A stretch of 64,000 nt of DNA from Hyaloraphidium curvatum. Its lineage: Eukaryota; Monoblepharomycota; Hyaloraphidiomycetes; Hyaloraphidiales; Hyaloraphidiaceae. Below, in pieces: positions 20,984 through 30,893 of this stretch (the first letter of the stretch is position 1; the number at the start of each line of letters is the position of its first letter). The stretch is taken from contig JAIVFI010000034.1 in NCBI GenBank assembly GCA_025558095.1, forward strand, positions 494,394 through 558,393. Reading direction: 5' to 3'. A model generated the notes under the pieces. The model was not told the DNA's origin. It saw nothing but the letters and a program-made list of their open reading frames with translations, and ran no database searches. The translations under genes and the position numbers were made by a program.

Positions 20984-21923
20984 TCAATACGAGGTTTCCG
21001 GCCATGAACGAAGGATCCGATTTAGCTCCCGCACGACCTCGGCCATGACCGGCCTGTCCTCAGGATCCTGCGCCCACATCCGCTGCATGAGCGCCCGCAG
21101 GTCGTCGCGAAGGTCTTCTGGCCTGTCTGGCCGCCCTCCATCACCGACGAATTTCTCCATGCTAGATAGCTCCCACAGCATCAAATCTGTGAAAGGGTAG
21201 TCTCCGTCGCTCGCGACTTGCCAGCAGGTCATTGCGAAGGTGTACACGTCTGCAGGAAGCCCGATTGGGCCATCGGAGCTCCACAGTTCCGGTGCCATGA
21301 ATGGAGGGGTCCCACCCCGTTGGTTTTTGTGGTAGGAATCATCATCCATCAGTTGCGCTAGACAGAATCCTGATATCTTCGCTGTTTTGCCGCCTGCAAA
21401 CGCATGTCAAGCAGCGGGTGAGAACGGAATGGTCCACAAAGCGCGTGCTTTCCCACTCACAGATCAAAATGTTCGTGCTCTTAATGTCACCATGCCTAAT
21501 GGACCTTGCATGAAGAAACGCCAACCCATTTGCCGCATCCAGCAGGTACCGCCATGCTTGGTACCGCTCCTTATCAATAGCGTCGAGCAGATTCCCATCG
21601 TGCAGCTCAGTCGCAATCATCGGAGGGTCATCACAGTACGCCAAAAATGCAACAATATTATGGTGGCGAAGCGGGGCCCAAACGGAAACCTCGTTGCGGA
21701 GCATCGCCAGTGTTCTGTCCGCAAGGTACTGTCGATGGTCCCGTTGAAACTCGAAGATGCACACTGGTTCTGAGCCGTTGAGGAACCCTTTCCAATACTT
21801 GCCAAAGCCTTCTCCTGAAAGCTCGCTGACCATGTTCAGCTTGTGCGATTCAACTCGCAGGAATTTTAAGCCAGGGTCCGAAGGATTCGCCTCCCGCCGG
21901 CGCTTGCCCTCGGCATCGGCCAT
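20984..21923 (-). CDS. Protein pseudokinase, TKL-like (290 aa from internal Met, or longer)
   Basis: Exons (minus) 21923-21461 and 21393-20984, intron 67 nt, phase 1. The kinase fold is clear: glycine loop LSGEGFGKYWKG, catalytic-loop HGDIKSTNIL, activation-segment end GGTPPFMAPELW, and a typical C-lobe ending with DPEDRPVM. Three catalytic positions are altered. The VAIK lysine segment reads VCIFEF, HRD is HGD, and DFG reads GFC (KISGFCLAQL). ATP-dependent catalysis is therefore unlikely. The frame stays open upstream to about 22221 through two ~46-residue coiled-coil repeats with no ATG before 21923. See the finding on the link with the oxygenase gene. Confidence 0.75.
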
Positions 21924-22221
21924 TCTCTTGCGCTCGGCCTCCAGAGCAGCACGCTCCTGCGCAATGCGTGCTTCCTCCTCTTTCCGCTTCCGCTCCGGCT
22001 CTTTTCTGCGCTCTTCCTCGATCTGCTGTTCCCGCCGGCGCCTCTCGTCGTCAGCGGCCACCCCCTTGCGTTCCGCCTCCAGAGCAGCCCGTTCCTGAGC
22101 AATCCGTGCCGCTTCTTCTTTTCGCTTCCGTTCGGCCTCCTTTCGGCGCTCCTCCTCGATCTGTTCACGCCGGCGCCTCTCCTCGTCAGCGGCAAGCCTC
22201 TTGCGCTCGGCGGGGAGCCGG
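21924..22221 (-). other. Tandem coiled-coil repeats in frame with the pseudokinase
   Basis: Translation in the kinase frame gives two consecutive copies of a Glu/Arg/Lys-rich unit. Each unit starts AADDERRRREQ or AADEERRRREQ and ends ERAALEAERK (about 135-140 nt each). The frame has no ATG. At its upstream end it offers an acceptor (AG at 22222) in the right phase to continue from the oxygenase exon ending at 22321. Confidence 0.7.
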
Positions 22222-23541
22222 CTGCCTGTCCCGCGGCCAGAAGATGACGACGGAAGAGTAGTACCTGCAGATGATGCCGATCAGCGCGCGATTCGTTTCA
22301 ACATAGTCACGAACGCCTACCACTGCTCCAGCTCCGGGCCCCAGTTGCCCATGTACGGCGTGATCTTCTTGTCCGCCGGGATCCCCACGAACAGCTCCTC
22401 CTGTCCGACCAGCAGGTCCTTCTCGCGGACCACGAACGGGTCCGGCACCCCCGGCCTCCCCTCCTGCCCTACCCATGCCAAGGTGGAGTAGTGCGACTCG
22501 CTGATCTCCTCCATCCTGTGCTGCCACGGGTCCCTCGGGAAGCCGCGCGGGAAGCTGCCCGCGGCGCTTGCCCTCGAACATCCTCGGATCGTGCTCCGGC
22601 TCGCCGACCTCGTGGAGCTCCACGAGGGCGAGGCAGACGTCGAGCGAGGGGACGCCCGAGGGGAGGGCGGCCTCGCGGAGGGCTTCCACGAGTAGGCGGT
22701 CCTTGCCCTTGAGGGCGTCGAAGGAGAGGGATTGGGAGGTGTAGAGGTGGTCGAGCCGGATCGCGAGCCGGGACGGCGCGCTGGGCGAAGCAGTCCAGGC
22801 CGACACTGCGGCAGCCACGTTATCCAGCGCCGAGGCAAGTGGGGCCGGGGGCGAGCCAGACGTGGTGCGAACCAGGTTGTATGCAAGCACGAGGCGCACG
22901 CCAGAGGTCACCGACTCCAAGGTGTGTTCGCAGTCCGCGAAAAAGGCCGCGTACCCCACGCGGTTCGCCCAGGACGACTTAGCCGAGAAGGAGAAAACCT
23001 GGGTCTTTCCGGCATGTTCGACGACCAGGTCGCCGCCCTCGTGCGTGGCCGGGAGCTGCACGATGAGGGTTCCAAACATCCCGGGTTCCTTTTCCGTGTC
23101 GCGGTGCCGGAGGAAATGGCCACCTCGCAGGTACACCAGCATGTTGTGGAGCTGAGCTTCCACTCCCATTTCGTCGGAGCGGATTCCGAGCTCGTCGCAG
23201 CAGAGCTTCACCAGGGACGGCAGGGTGTCGTCCTCCCATTCCTTCCCGAAAGTAACCTTGTCCGCGTCGATCTTCCAGGCGCGCCGCACGTTCGTGTCGA
23301 CGAGCGTCTCGGTACCGCGACCATATGGCGCCACGGTTGCCGCCTTTTGAACGAGACGGACGGCCTGTGCTTTGTCCAAAGGGAAAACGAGGTTCCCGAC
23401 GCCCGCGACGGAAACGGCCGGGGTCATGTCGGCCAGGCGACCGGCCGTCGCGAACGCGGCAGAATCCGCCGAGACAACGGCATCGAGCGCGCCGCGAAGG
23501 TCGTCGAGGAAGCCGGGCTTCGGAGCTGGGTGTCCGAGCAT
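22186..23541 (-). CDS. 2OG-Fe(II) oxygenase-like protein, with one frame break
   Basis: Main exon 23541-22321, intron 22320-22265 (56 nt), last exon 22264-22186. The Met at 23541 is the first ATG; longer versions would need a TTG. The oxygenase core shows LRHRD (HxD iron ligands, near 147), the distal His in CEHTLESV (near 205) and the 2OG-binding Arg in GVRLVLAY. The conserved C-terminal YMGNWGPELEQ and FWPR are also present. Between about 22545 and 22570 the frame shifts by one base. No splice pair repairs this, so it is either a disabling mutation or a sequence error. The family acts in prolyl/lysyl or small-molecule hydroxylation; the substrate is unknown. Confidence 0.7.
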   Translation of the reverse strand: MLGHPAPKPGFLDDLRGALDAVVSADSAAFATAGRLADMTPAVSVAGVGNLVFPLDKAQAVRLVQKAATVAPYGRGTETLVDTNVRRAWKIDADKVTFGKEWEDDTLPSLVKLCCDELGIRSDEMGVEAQLHNMLVYLRGGHFLRHRDTEKEPGMFGTLIVQLPATHEGGDLVVEHAGKTQVFSFSAKSSWANRVGYAAFFADCEHTLESVTSGVRLVLAYNLVRTTSGSPPAPLASALDNVAAAVSAWTASPSAPSRLAIRLDHLYTSQSLSFDALKGKDRLLVEALREAALPSGVPSLDVCLALVELHEVGEPEHDPRMFEGKRRGQLPARLPEGPVAAQDGGDQRVALLHLGMGRAGGEAGGAGPVRGPREGPAGRTGGAVRGDPGGQEDHAVHGQLGPGAGAVVGVRDYVETNRALIGIICRYYSSVVIFWPRDRQPAPRRAQEACR

Positions 23542-23824
23542 TTGGGACGCAGGTCGCGTTGCCTGCAGCAGGCCTCGCTCAGAGGCAATCCCGGCGCATC
23601 GCGCTCGCAAAAGGGCCTCACCTCACTGGAAAATGATGGAGCTCGTTTTCAAAGGCGTTTTGCTCAGGAGGAGGGTTCCGGGGCCGCTGGGATGGTCGAA
23701 TCGGAGTGCGGCGGGTGATCCCCTTGAGTCACTCGCCTCCGCACCGCACTCGCCACATTCGTCCCCCGGCGCCACCCAACCCCCCAATCGCGACGGAGCT
23801 CTGCCGCGGGAAGCCGGCGCAAAC
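23542..23824. promoter_or_regulatory. Shared divergent upstream region of the oxygenase and Baeyer-Villiger genes
   Basis: The 283 bp separate two divergent starts (23541 minus, 23825 plus). No gene and no clear TATA element were seen. A common promoter region is inferred from the layout. Confidence 0.35.
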
Positions 23825-26305
23825 ATGGTGCTCCAGTCGGTCTACCGATACAGGGCGGCGCACCCCGCCGACTGGGCCAATCCCGGCGTGGACGCCGCCA
23901 AAATCATGGACCGCTACATGAAAGAGCGCGAAATCCGGCTGCGCCCCGACGGCAACGAGCAGTACGAGGACGTGGGCAAGCACCCGGGCTACCTCGCGGA
24001 CCCGTTCGCCGAGCCGTTCGAGAGGGACGCCGTCAAGGAGGACGTCGACGTGCTCATCGTCGGCGGCGGGTTCGCGTCGCAGCTGACGGCCGTCAGGCTG
24101 CAGCAGGCGGGGATCTCCCTCGACCGCGTGCGGATTGTGGAGAAGGCAGGCGACTTTGGGGGCACCTGTGGGTCCGGTGCCCGCGGGTTGGCATCGCCTT
24201 CTCAACGCGTTGTCTCCCGCGTCCCTCGACGGACACCGAATCTCCTATTCAGGGTATTGGAACAGATACCCGGGGGCACAGGTGAGCTGGTCGTGTCTTT
24301 CCTGGTTGGATTGACTAAGCGTCCGTGTTGCCGCAGTGTGATATCGGTGCGAGACCGACTTTCCGCACGCGACGCCCGCAGTTCACTCATTTCCCGGCCT
24401 CCTCGCTCACAGAATCATATATCTACCTGCCGCTTCTCGAAGAATCCGGGTATATTCCGTCAGAGAAGTACGGTGAGACTGGAAGCTCCACTTCAAACCG
24501 ACTCTCGTTCATCCGCTCCCGTTCGAGCCCGCGCCCCTGAGATCCTCGAGTATTGCCAGCTCATGGGCCGCAAGTTCGGCCTGTACGACCGCGCGCTGTT
24601 CCAGACCGAAGTCACGGGCGCGCGGTGGGACGACGCCGCCTCCCGCTGGATCGTCTCGACGGGGCGTGGCGATGAGATCAGGGCGAGGTTCATCTGCCTG
24701 TGCTCGGGGCCGCTGCACAGGATGAAGCTGCCGGGCGTGGAGGGGATCGACTCTTTCAAGGGGAAGGCTTTCGTGGGCTGTCCGAACTGCGATTCGTTGT
24801 CGTGCCCTCTGACGAGCGCTGTTCGCAGCACACTTCCCGTTTTGACTACAACTACACGGGCAAGAACCTCGAGAACCTCAAGGACAAGAGGGTCGGGATC
24901 GTTGGCACGGGCTGCACGGCGGTCCAGGCGATCCCGTACCTCGCCGAGGCTTCGAAGCACCTCTACGTCTTCCGTGAGTCGCGGCTGCCTCCTATTCGCG
25001 ATCTTTCTCGCTGATACACGTGTTCGATCCGCAAAGAGCGCACGCCGTCCGCCATCGACATGCGCGGGAACGTGGCGACCCAGCCTGAGTTTGTCGAGTC
25101 GCTCAAGCCCGGATGGCAGAGGGTGGGTCACTTTCCCGGCGTTTTCGTTCTGGATCTCACGCAACTCGACAGGAACGGATGGTTGCCTTTAACAACATTG
25201 CGTGCGGCCTGCCGTCGAAGGACGATCCCGTGTACGACGGCTGGACTAGGTTCTTCCTGCACCTCAATGGAGCGGCCGCGACGGCGCCGGATCCGGCCTC
25301 GGCCGGAGAAAGGGTGATGCTGGCAAACCACATCCACATGGAGATGCTGAGGTGCGTGTCGGATGGCCGCAGGGTGGGACCATCGCGGCGCCTTACGCGC
25401 CCGGACTTTCAGGAAAGTCGTCGAAGACACCGTCAAGGACAAGGAGACCGCCGAGGCCCTCAAGGCGCAGTACATTGCATTCTGCAAGAGGCCCGGTATG
25501 TGCTTTCTGCCTCAGCTTCCTTGAAACATCGTTGACTCTCTCCCAGTGTTCAATGACGAGTACCTCCCCACTTTCAACCGGCCGAACGTGACCCTGGTCG
25601 ACACCAAGGGCAAGGGCATCGAGCGTGTCACCGAGAAGGGCATCGTCGCCGCCGGCCAGGAGTACGAGCTGGACGTGATCGTGTGGGCGTCCGGATTCGA
25701 GGTTGGCACGAGCTACGCGAGGCGGTGCGGGTTCGAGACGGTGGGCAGGGACGGGGTGACGCTGACCGAGAAGTGGAAGGACGGGGTGATATCCCTCCAC
25801 GGGTGCGTGATTGCCGCGACTGCTTTGCTCTGCGGCTTACGCCATTCTTGCCCAGGATGACGACGGCCGGCTTCCCGAACTGCTTCGTCTACCAGATGCC
25901 CCAGGCCGGCGTCACGGGCAACCAGCCCCATATGCTGGACGAAATGGCTAAGGCCTTCACGTACGTCGTCACCGAAACTCTCAACCGCGGATGCAAGTCG
26001 TTCGAGACGACGCCCGAGGCCGAGGAGGAGTGGCTCGGCGAGTGCATGAAGCTGGCCTACCTCGCAAAGGGGATGTACGAAAACTGCACCCCAGGATAGC
26101 GAGTATTACGCCTCGAGTTGCTCGCGATCATCTATCTAACATCCATTCCAGCTACAACGCGGAGGGGAAGCTGACCAACGAGTCGTTCGTGCTCGGTCGC
26201 AACGGTCCCTACGGCGGCTTTTCTGCCTCGCCGGCCTACTTCGCGATCCTGGATGACTGGAAGAGCGAGGGATCGCTCAAAGGGATGAAGCTGACGCCGG
26301 CATAG
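23825..26305 (+). CDS. Baeyer-Villiger monooxygenase, 12 exons (610 aa)
   Basis: Exons 23825-24167, 24253-24281, 24337-24346, 24413-24472, 24528-24772, 24829-24973, 25037-25122, 25173-25351, 25413-25495, 25547-25802, 25856-26098, 26152-26305. All phases are consistent, and the joined product reads through the conserved GTWYWNRYPGAQCD region. FAD fold VLIVGGGFAS is near residue 76 and NADPH fold GIVGTGCTAV near 250. The class signature reads FKGKAFHTSRFD, with Phe where Trp is usual. Exon 3 is only 10 nt. The last intron (26099-26151) needs a GC donor (GCGAGT); the GT-containing alternative meets a stop. Such enzymes insert oxygen next to ketones using NADPH. The N-terminal extension resembles steroid/cyclododecanone types. 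Confidence 0.92.
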
Positions 26306-26473
26306 TCTCGACACGATGACAGACTTCGAGAAGAGTCACGCGCCGCGCCGGGCTCCGTTCCGCGTAACTTGAGTCCAATCTAGACATGATGAGAAGCTTC
26401 GAAGAGAGTCACGCGCCGTGTTGCTTTCCCACAAAGACAATATACACGAAAAGCGAACGTGTGGGGCTCCGCT

Positions 26474-26752
26474 TCAATTGAGTCCAATGTCGAAGCCCGC
26501 CTCCAAGTCCTCCTTGGAGAACCTCCGGAACGCGAGCACGGTCTTCGTGCCCGTCACGCCCGGAACCTTGGCAATGCCTCCCGGCACCGCCTGCTCTAGC
26601 GCTTCGATTTGGGGCGCGCGGAGCGTCGCGATTAAGTCCATGTCGCCCGTGACCGAGTGAACCTCGGAGACGTGGGGTAAGGAGGCGACCACCAGAGCAA
26701 CCTCGTTGATCTTTGACGCCTCGCACGTGATGAAGACGAACGCCGTGAGCAT
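26474..26752 (-). CDS. Stand-alone Lrp/AsnC-type ligand-binding domain (92 aa)
   Basis: Intronless from the Met at 26752. The alternating beta-alpha pattern, with MLTAFVFITC, VSEVHSVTGDMDLIA and a final VTGTKTVLAF strand, matches the RAM domain of bacterial/archaeal Lrp/AsnC regulators. Those bind amino acids and oligomerise. There is no helix-turn-helix. Stand-alone RAM proteins are common in prokaryotes but unusual in eukaryotes, so transfer from bacteria is plausible. It is divergent from the questin-oxidase-like gene, with 91 bp between starts. Confidence 0.65.
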   Translation of the reverse strand: MLTAFVFITCEASKINEVALVVASLPHVSEVHSVTGDMDLIATLRAPQIEALEQAVPGGIAKVPGVTGTKTVLAFRRFSKEDLEAGFDIGLN

Positions 26753-26843
26753 CTCCGTCCAGGACGATAGTCGGCTCGGTGCGGTGCGCGAAACCCCTTG
26801 CCCTTCCCAATTGCTTGACTCGGTCTGTCTCCCCGCAGCCGGA

Positions 26844-28189
26844 ATGGCGGCGCCGGTCCGGAGTGTGCTGCCAGTTGTTCCGTCGGCCCAGCTCGCCGCG
26901 CTGCTGGCCAAGAACAACGAGCAGCACCACATCTACTTCAGAGGCGGGCTCCACAACCACTTCACGCATACTGCGGTGTCGCTGGCGGGACTCGGCGCCC
27001 CGACGGAGCGCCTGGTCAAGGAGTTCGAGGCGGAGCAGAAGTATTTGGACCCCGCCAGGCCCCTTGCCCTGCGCAACGGAACGACGCAGCTGGCCGACGA
27101 TGACTGGACTTCGCCCGAGGTGCTTGGGAACGAGGCCTACTACCCGAACCTCTGCCGCTTCTTCCTGGGGATCTTCCGCCCCGCCAACGGCCCGTACGCC
27201 GACACATCGAGAATGGGCGAGCTCCTGATGCACCCCGCCGTGTTCCCGCGCCTCTTCTCCGGTCTGCTGCACCCCATCATCCACGCCGGCTACGCCTGCG
27301 AGACCCGGTCGCCCGAGGTGTTCGCCGAGGCATTCGCGCTGGCCTGCATCAACAGGCCCAGCTTCGTGCGTCGGCGGGCCCCTTCGGGCAGCGGAGGCGG
27401 CGTGCGGATGGAGGATGCCGTGCGCCGGCTGTGGGGAGACGCCAGGTTCGACGCGCTGCTGGTCAAGGAAGCGAGCGCCGGGGCCAGGATCGCGGCAGTG
27501 ACCAAGGGCGAAGGAGGCAAGGTGCTCGAAGAGTACATGGCCATGGTCGACTTCGGAGGTGGTTGCTTTTCTGTGCCGCCCATACCGGCTTGATTTGACG
27601 ATACTCTTCGATCACTGCAGCATCCGAGGCGGAAGTGTCCCGCGCTCTCGATTCGCTCTCCTACTCGGCGTCGCTCCTCGCCGTCGCCACCGGCTTCCTC
27701 CCCCGCAAGCCTGGCACCCCATCCCTCGACTTCCTCCTCCTCCACGTGCTCACCTCGGTCTTTGCCCTGCACCAGCTCCGCCCCGCCCTCATCGTCGCCG
27801 AGCTCGGTGTCCTCGTCCGCGCGATGCAGGAGGCGGCGTTCGTGTACTACCTCGAGCGCGGCCGCCCCGAGGTGCGCGAGCAGGACCTCCCGGAGCTCCC
27901 CGAGCTGGACTGGCCCGCCATCCTCGCCGCCACCGTCTCCGAAACCTCGACGGACCTGCACGTGCCCAAGGCGATCCGCGCCCTGTACCACTTTGCCCAC
28001 AGCGGGATCGGGGACGGGGAAGTGCTCCGCAAGGGGGCAGCGGTGATCGTGCGGGAGCTGGTGTGGGAGACGGGGAGGGGGGCCAAGGACATCGCGGCGG
28101 AGAGGGCGGGAGGGAGGACCGGGGGAGGGTTCCAGAGGGGCTGGAGGTACGACGCCCGTGGGTTCGTGGAGCGGGAGGCGAAGATGTGA
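26844..28189 (+). CDS. Questin-oxidase-like (AflY family) protein (427 aa)
   Basis: Exons 26844-27558 and 27621-28189; intron 62 nt, phase 1, donor GTGGTT. The N-terminal HHIYFRGGLHNHFTHTAVSL, followed by LAGLGAP, is the family hallmark of conserved histidines. The helix-rich remainder (GELLMHPAVFPRLFSG, PIIHAGYA) also fits. Family members catalyse Baeyer-Villiger-type ring cleavage of anthraquinones in fungal polyketide pathways; the exact role here is unknown. The neighbouring Baeyer-Villiger monooxygenase makes a joint oxidative role plausible, but no polyketide synthase is in the window. Confidence 0.8.
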
Positions 28190-28271
28190 AGGGGACTTGT
28201 TTGTATCTTGATGAATCGTCTTTCGGTGTTCAGAATCTTCAATTGAGCAAGTAACACGCAAGAATTGCAAT

Positions 28272-30638
28272 CTATTGTGCCCCAGCAGCCTCGTTGCTGC
28301 GCGGGGGCTCCCCGGCCGTCTCCTCCTTGGCTTCCGCCGCCACCGCCCCGTCCGCAAAGTTCACCTTCTTCGGCGCCGCCTCCAGCCCGCTGGGAACCAC
28401 CTTTGGCCCTCCCGACAGGCTGGACTTGCGCGCCAAGTCCTCCGCCGGGCGCGCCGGCAGCGCCGTCTTCGGCCTGATTGGCGACGACGCCGCCGGCTCG
28501 GGCTGCGGCTCCGCAGGGACCGGTACCGCCGCCGCCTCTTCCCTCGCCCTGGCCGCGTGCGCCTCGAGCACCTGCACCACCCTCGTCCTCCCCGCCCTCC
28601 TCGCCGTGTCCACGGGCGTCTCCCCGTTCCAGTTCTGCACGTCGGTGTCGGCCCCGTGGGCCAGCAAGAGCTCCGCGACCTCGGGTACGATGGCGCAGTG
28701 CAGCGGCGTGTCGCCGAAGCAGTTGCGGAAGCCGAGGTGCCGGTTCGGCGCCCCAGGTGGGGCGTCGGCGGGCTGTCCCGCGCGGAGGAGGAGGCGGAGC
28801 ACCTCGAGCCACTCCCGGAGCTCCTTCTCCAGGTCGCGGTCCAGCGGGGGGGAGGGGCGGAAGGAGCAGCACACGTGCACGGGGGTGTTGCGGTGCGGGT
28901 GGGTGTGGGCGTCGACCTTGGCGCCGGCGCGGACCAGGGATTCGATCACCGCCGGATAGTCGACGACGATCTTGCGGGCGCCGTTCTGCTCGCGGATCGC
29001 GGGCACCGACAGGTCGCCGATCTTGAAGAAGCCCGAGCCGTGCGCGCAGGCGAGGTGCAGCGAGGTGCGGCGGTGCGGCTTGGTCCGCTGGTCGACCTTG
29101 ATCCCCGGGATGGCAATGAAGAAGTCGATCAGGCGCACCAGGCCGCGGGCCGCGGCCCGGTGGAGGGGCGTGAACCCGTCCACGTCGACGGCGTGCAACT
29201 TGGCCCCGTCGGCGAGGAGCAGCTTCGCGACCTCCGGGGTTGTGGCCACGTGGAGAGCGGTGCGGTTCTTGAAGTCGCGCGCGTTGACGTCCAGCTTGCG
29301 CCGGCGGACGCCGTCGGGGCCGACCTCGACCGCGCGGCCGTGCTCGAGGAGCACGCGGACGGCGCTTTCGGCGCCGCCCTCGCAAGCATCGTGGAGCGCC
29401 GTGCCGCCGTCTTCGTCGCGGGCGTCGGCCTCGGCGCCGGATTCTAGGAGCAGGCGGACAGCGTCGGCATGGTCGTGGTACGCCGCGACGTGGAGCGGCG
29501 TGTTGCCTTGCAAAGGCAGGGAGTGAGCTGACGGTAGACGCGTAAAGCAGCCGGAATGCCCACCATGGTTGTCCGTGATCGCGAGCTGTTGCTTTGCCAC
29601 GGCCCGCGGGGTCTTTGTCAGCAGGACGGTGATCACGGCTCCATTTCCGGCGATGCAGGCGCGGTGCAGGGGGGTGAGACCGAACAGATCGCGCAGGAGC
29701 GGGTCGGCGCCAGCCTCGAGGAGGTCCGAGACGGTGAGGCCCGAATTGGCGGGGGAGGTCAGGGGTACCCCGGCGGCGAGGACCGAGATAGGGGATCCGT
29801 CGGGGGTGGAAAAGTGCGGGATGGTCGAGCATGCTTCGTGGAGCGGGGTGGTGCCGACAATTGTTCTGCCGGAGACGCGCGAAGCAAGGTCAAGAGATCA
29901 GAGATCGAGTGATCAGCAGGAAGGCAAGCTAGCCTACCTGGCGTTGATCCCGCTGCTCTCCTTCAACCAGTCGTTGACCTTGCTGCTGGCACTTGGCCGC
30001 GCAATCGGTGCCTTGATTTCGGTAGGGCTCCCCGGTGCTTGCGCGGGCGCGGGGCCCAGCTCACCAGACCCCTGTTCACCCGAGGCCGAAACCGGACCCA
30101 GGACCTCGCTTGCCTCCTCGTCCACCTCGTCGTCGTCCGCACCGGCGGCGGGAACCGGCACAGCCAGTGACTGGGCCTCGAGCGCGGCCTTTGCGCGGCC
30201 CTTCTTGAGCCAGCGGCGGACGACGTCCCACTTGCCCTCCTTGACGCCCCTGTGCAGCCAGGTCTCGCCCAAAATTCCCCTGACCATGGCATAATCGGCC
30301 ACAAGAAAGTCCGAGTCCGCGGACTCGTCGATGTCCTTCCGCTTCGGCCCGTCGCCGCGCTGGATCGCCTTGAGCGACGCGGCGAGGACATCGGCCGACG
30401 CCGCGATGTCCGGCAGGCCAAGCTGCTTCTTCGTCGCGATCAACGCGAGCACCACGGCCGAGATGTGCGGCGGCGGCGGCGGCGTGGGCGGCGGGCGCTC
30501 CGCCGGCGGCCGCGGCGACTTGCGGCCGGAACCCGCCGTCGACCCCTCGGACCGCCCGGACGCCTTGCGCAGGTGCCGCGCGGGCACAGCCGTCGCGCTG
30601 CTAGAGAGGCCCGCGCTCCCGACACTAGGAACTTCCAT
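28272..30638 (-). CDS. Ankyrin-repeat protein (745 aa)
   Basis: Exons (minus) 30638-29938, 29865-29564, 29506-28272; introns 72 and 57 nt, phases 2 and 1. The first 230 residues are low-complexity (Pro runs, acidic patch DDDEVDEEASE) with one folded segment containing WLHRGVKEGKWDVV. Ankyrin units follow from about 234 to 600, with GLTPLHRACIAG, GNTPLHVAAY, GTALHDACEGG, GFTPLHRAAARG, TSLHLACAHG, NTPVHVCC and GDTPLHCAI. The C-terminus is disordered. It is a binding scaffold; the partner is unknown. Confidence 0.88.
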
Positions 30639-30893
30639 CGTGGGATGCGGAATCGATGTGTCGACTCGAGATCGGCGTTTGATCAGCGCGGCGGCAAAGC
30701 TCCTTCCGACGCTCAGGGCCCTGCTACTCCTACCCCTTGGTCGAAAAGACCGATCGATGACTGCCGCTCGGTAGGATTAAATTACTGCAGCAGGGCGAGC
30801 AGATCAGTTTGCCTCCGAAAAAGCAGGGTCTAGGTCCATTGGATGAAGGAGATCATGAGAGGGACAATCAGACACAAGATGGAGCTGCTGAAT
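30639..30893. other. Intergenic, no gene seen
   Basis: Lies between the ankyrin gene start and the stop of the next minus-strand gene. No RNA or repeat was seen. Confidence 0.4.

Noticed and set aside
28294-29447. Plus-strand frames of 200-390 codons over the ankyrin gene
   Set aside because: Shadows of the minus-strand ankyrin repeats, which are clear by motif.
27847-29832. 661-codon minus-strand frame covering the ankyrin gene and the questin-oxidase-like gene
   Set aside because: Runs across the gene boundary in the wrong frame; Arg/Pro/Gly-rich without motifs.
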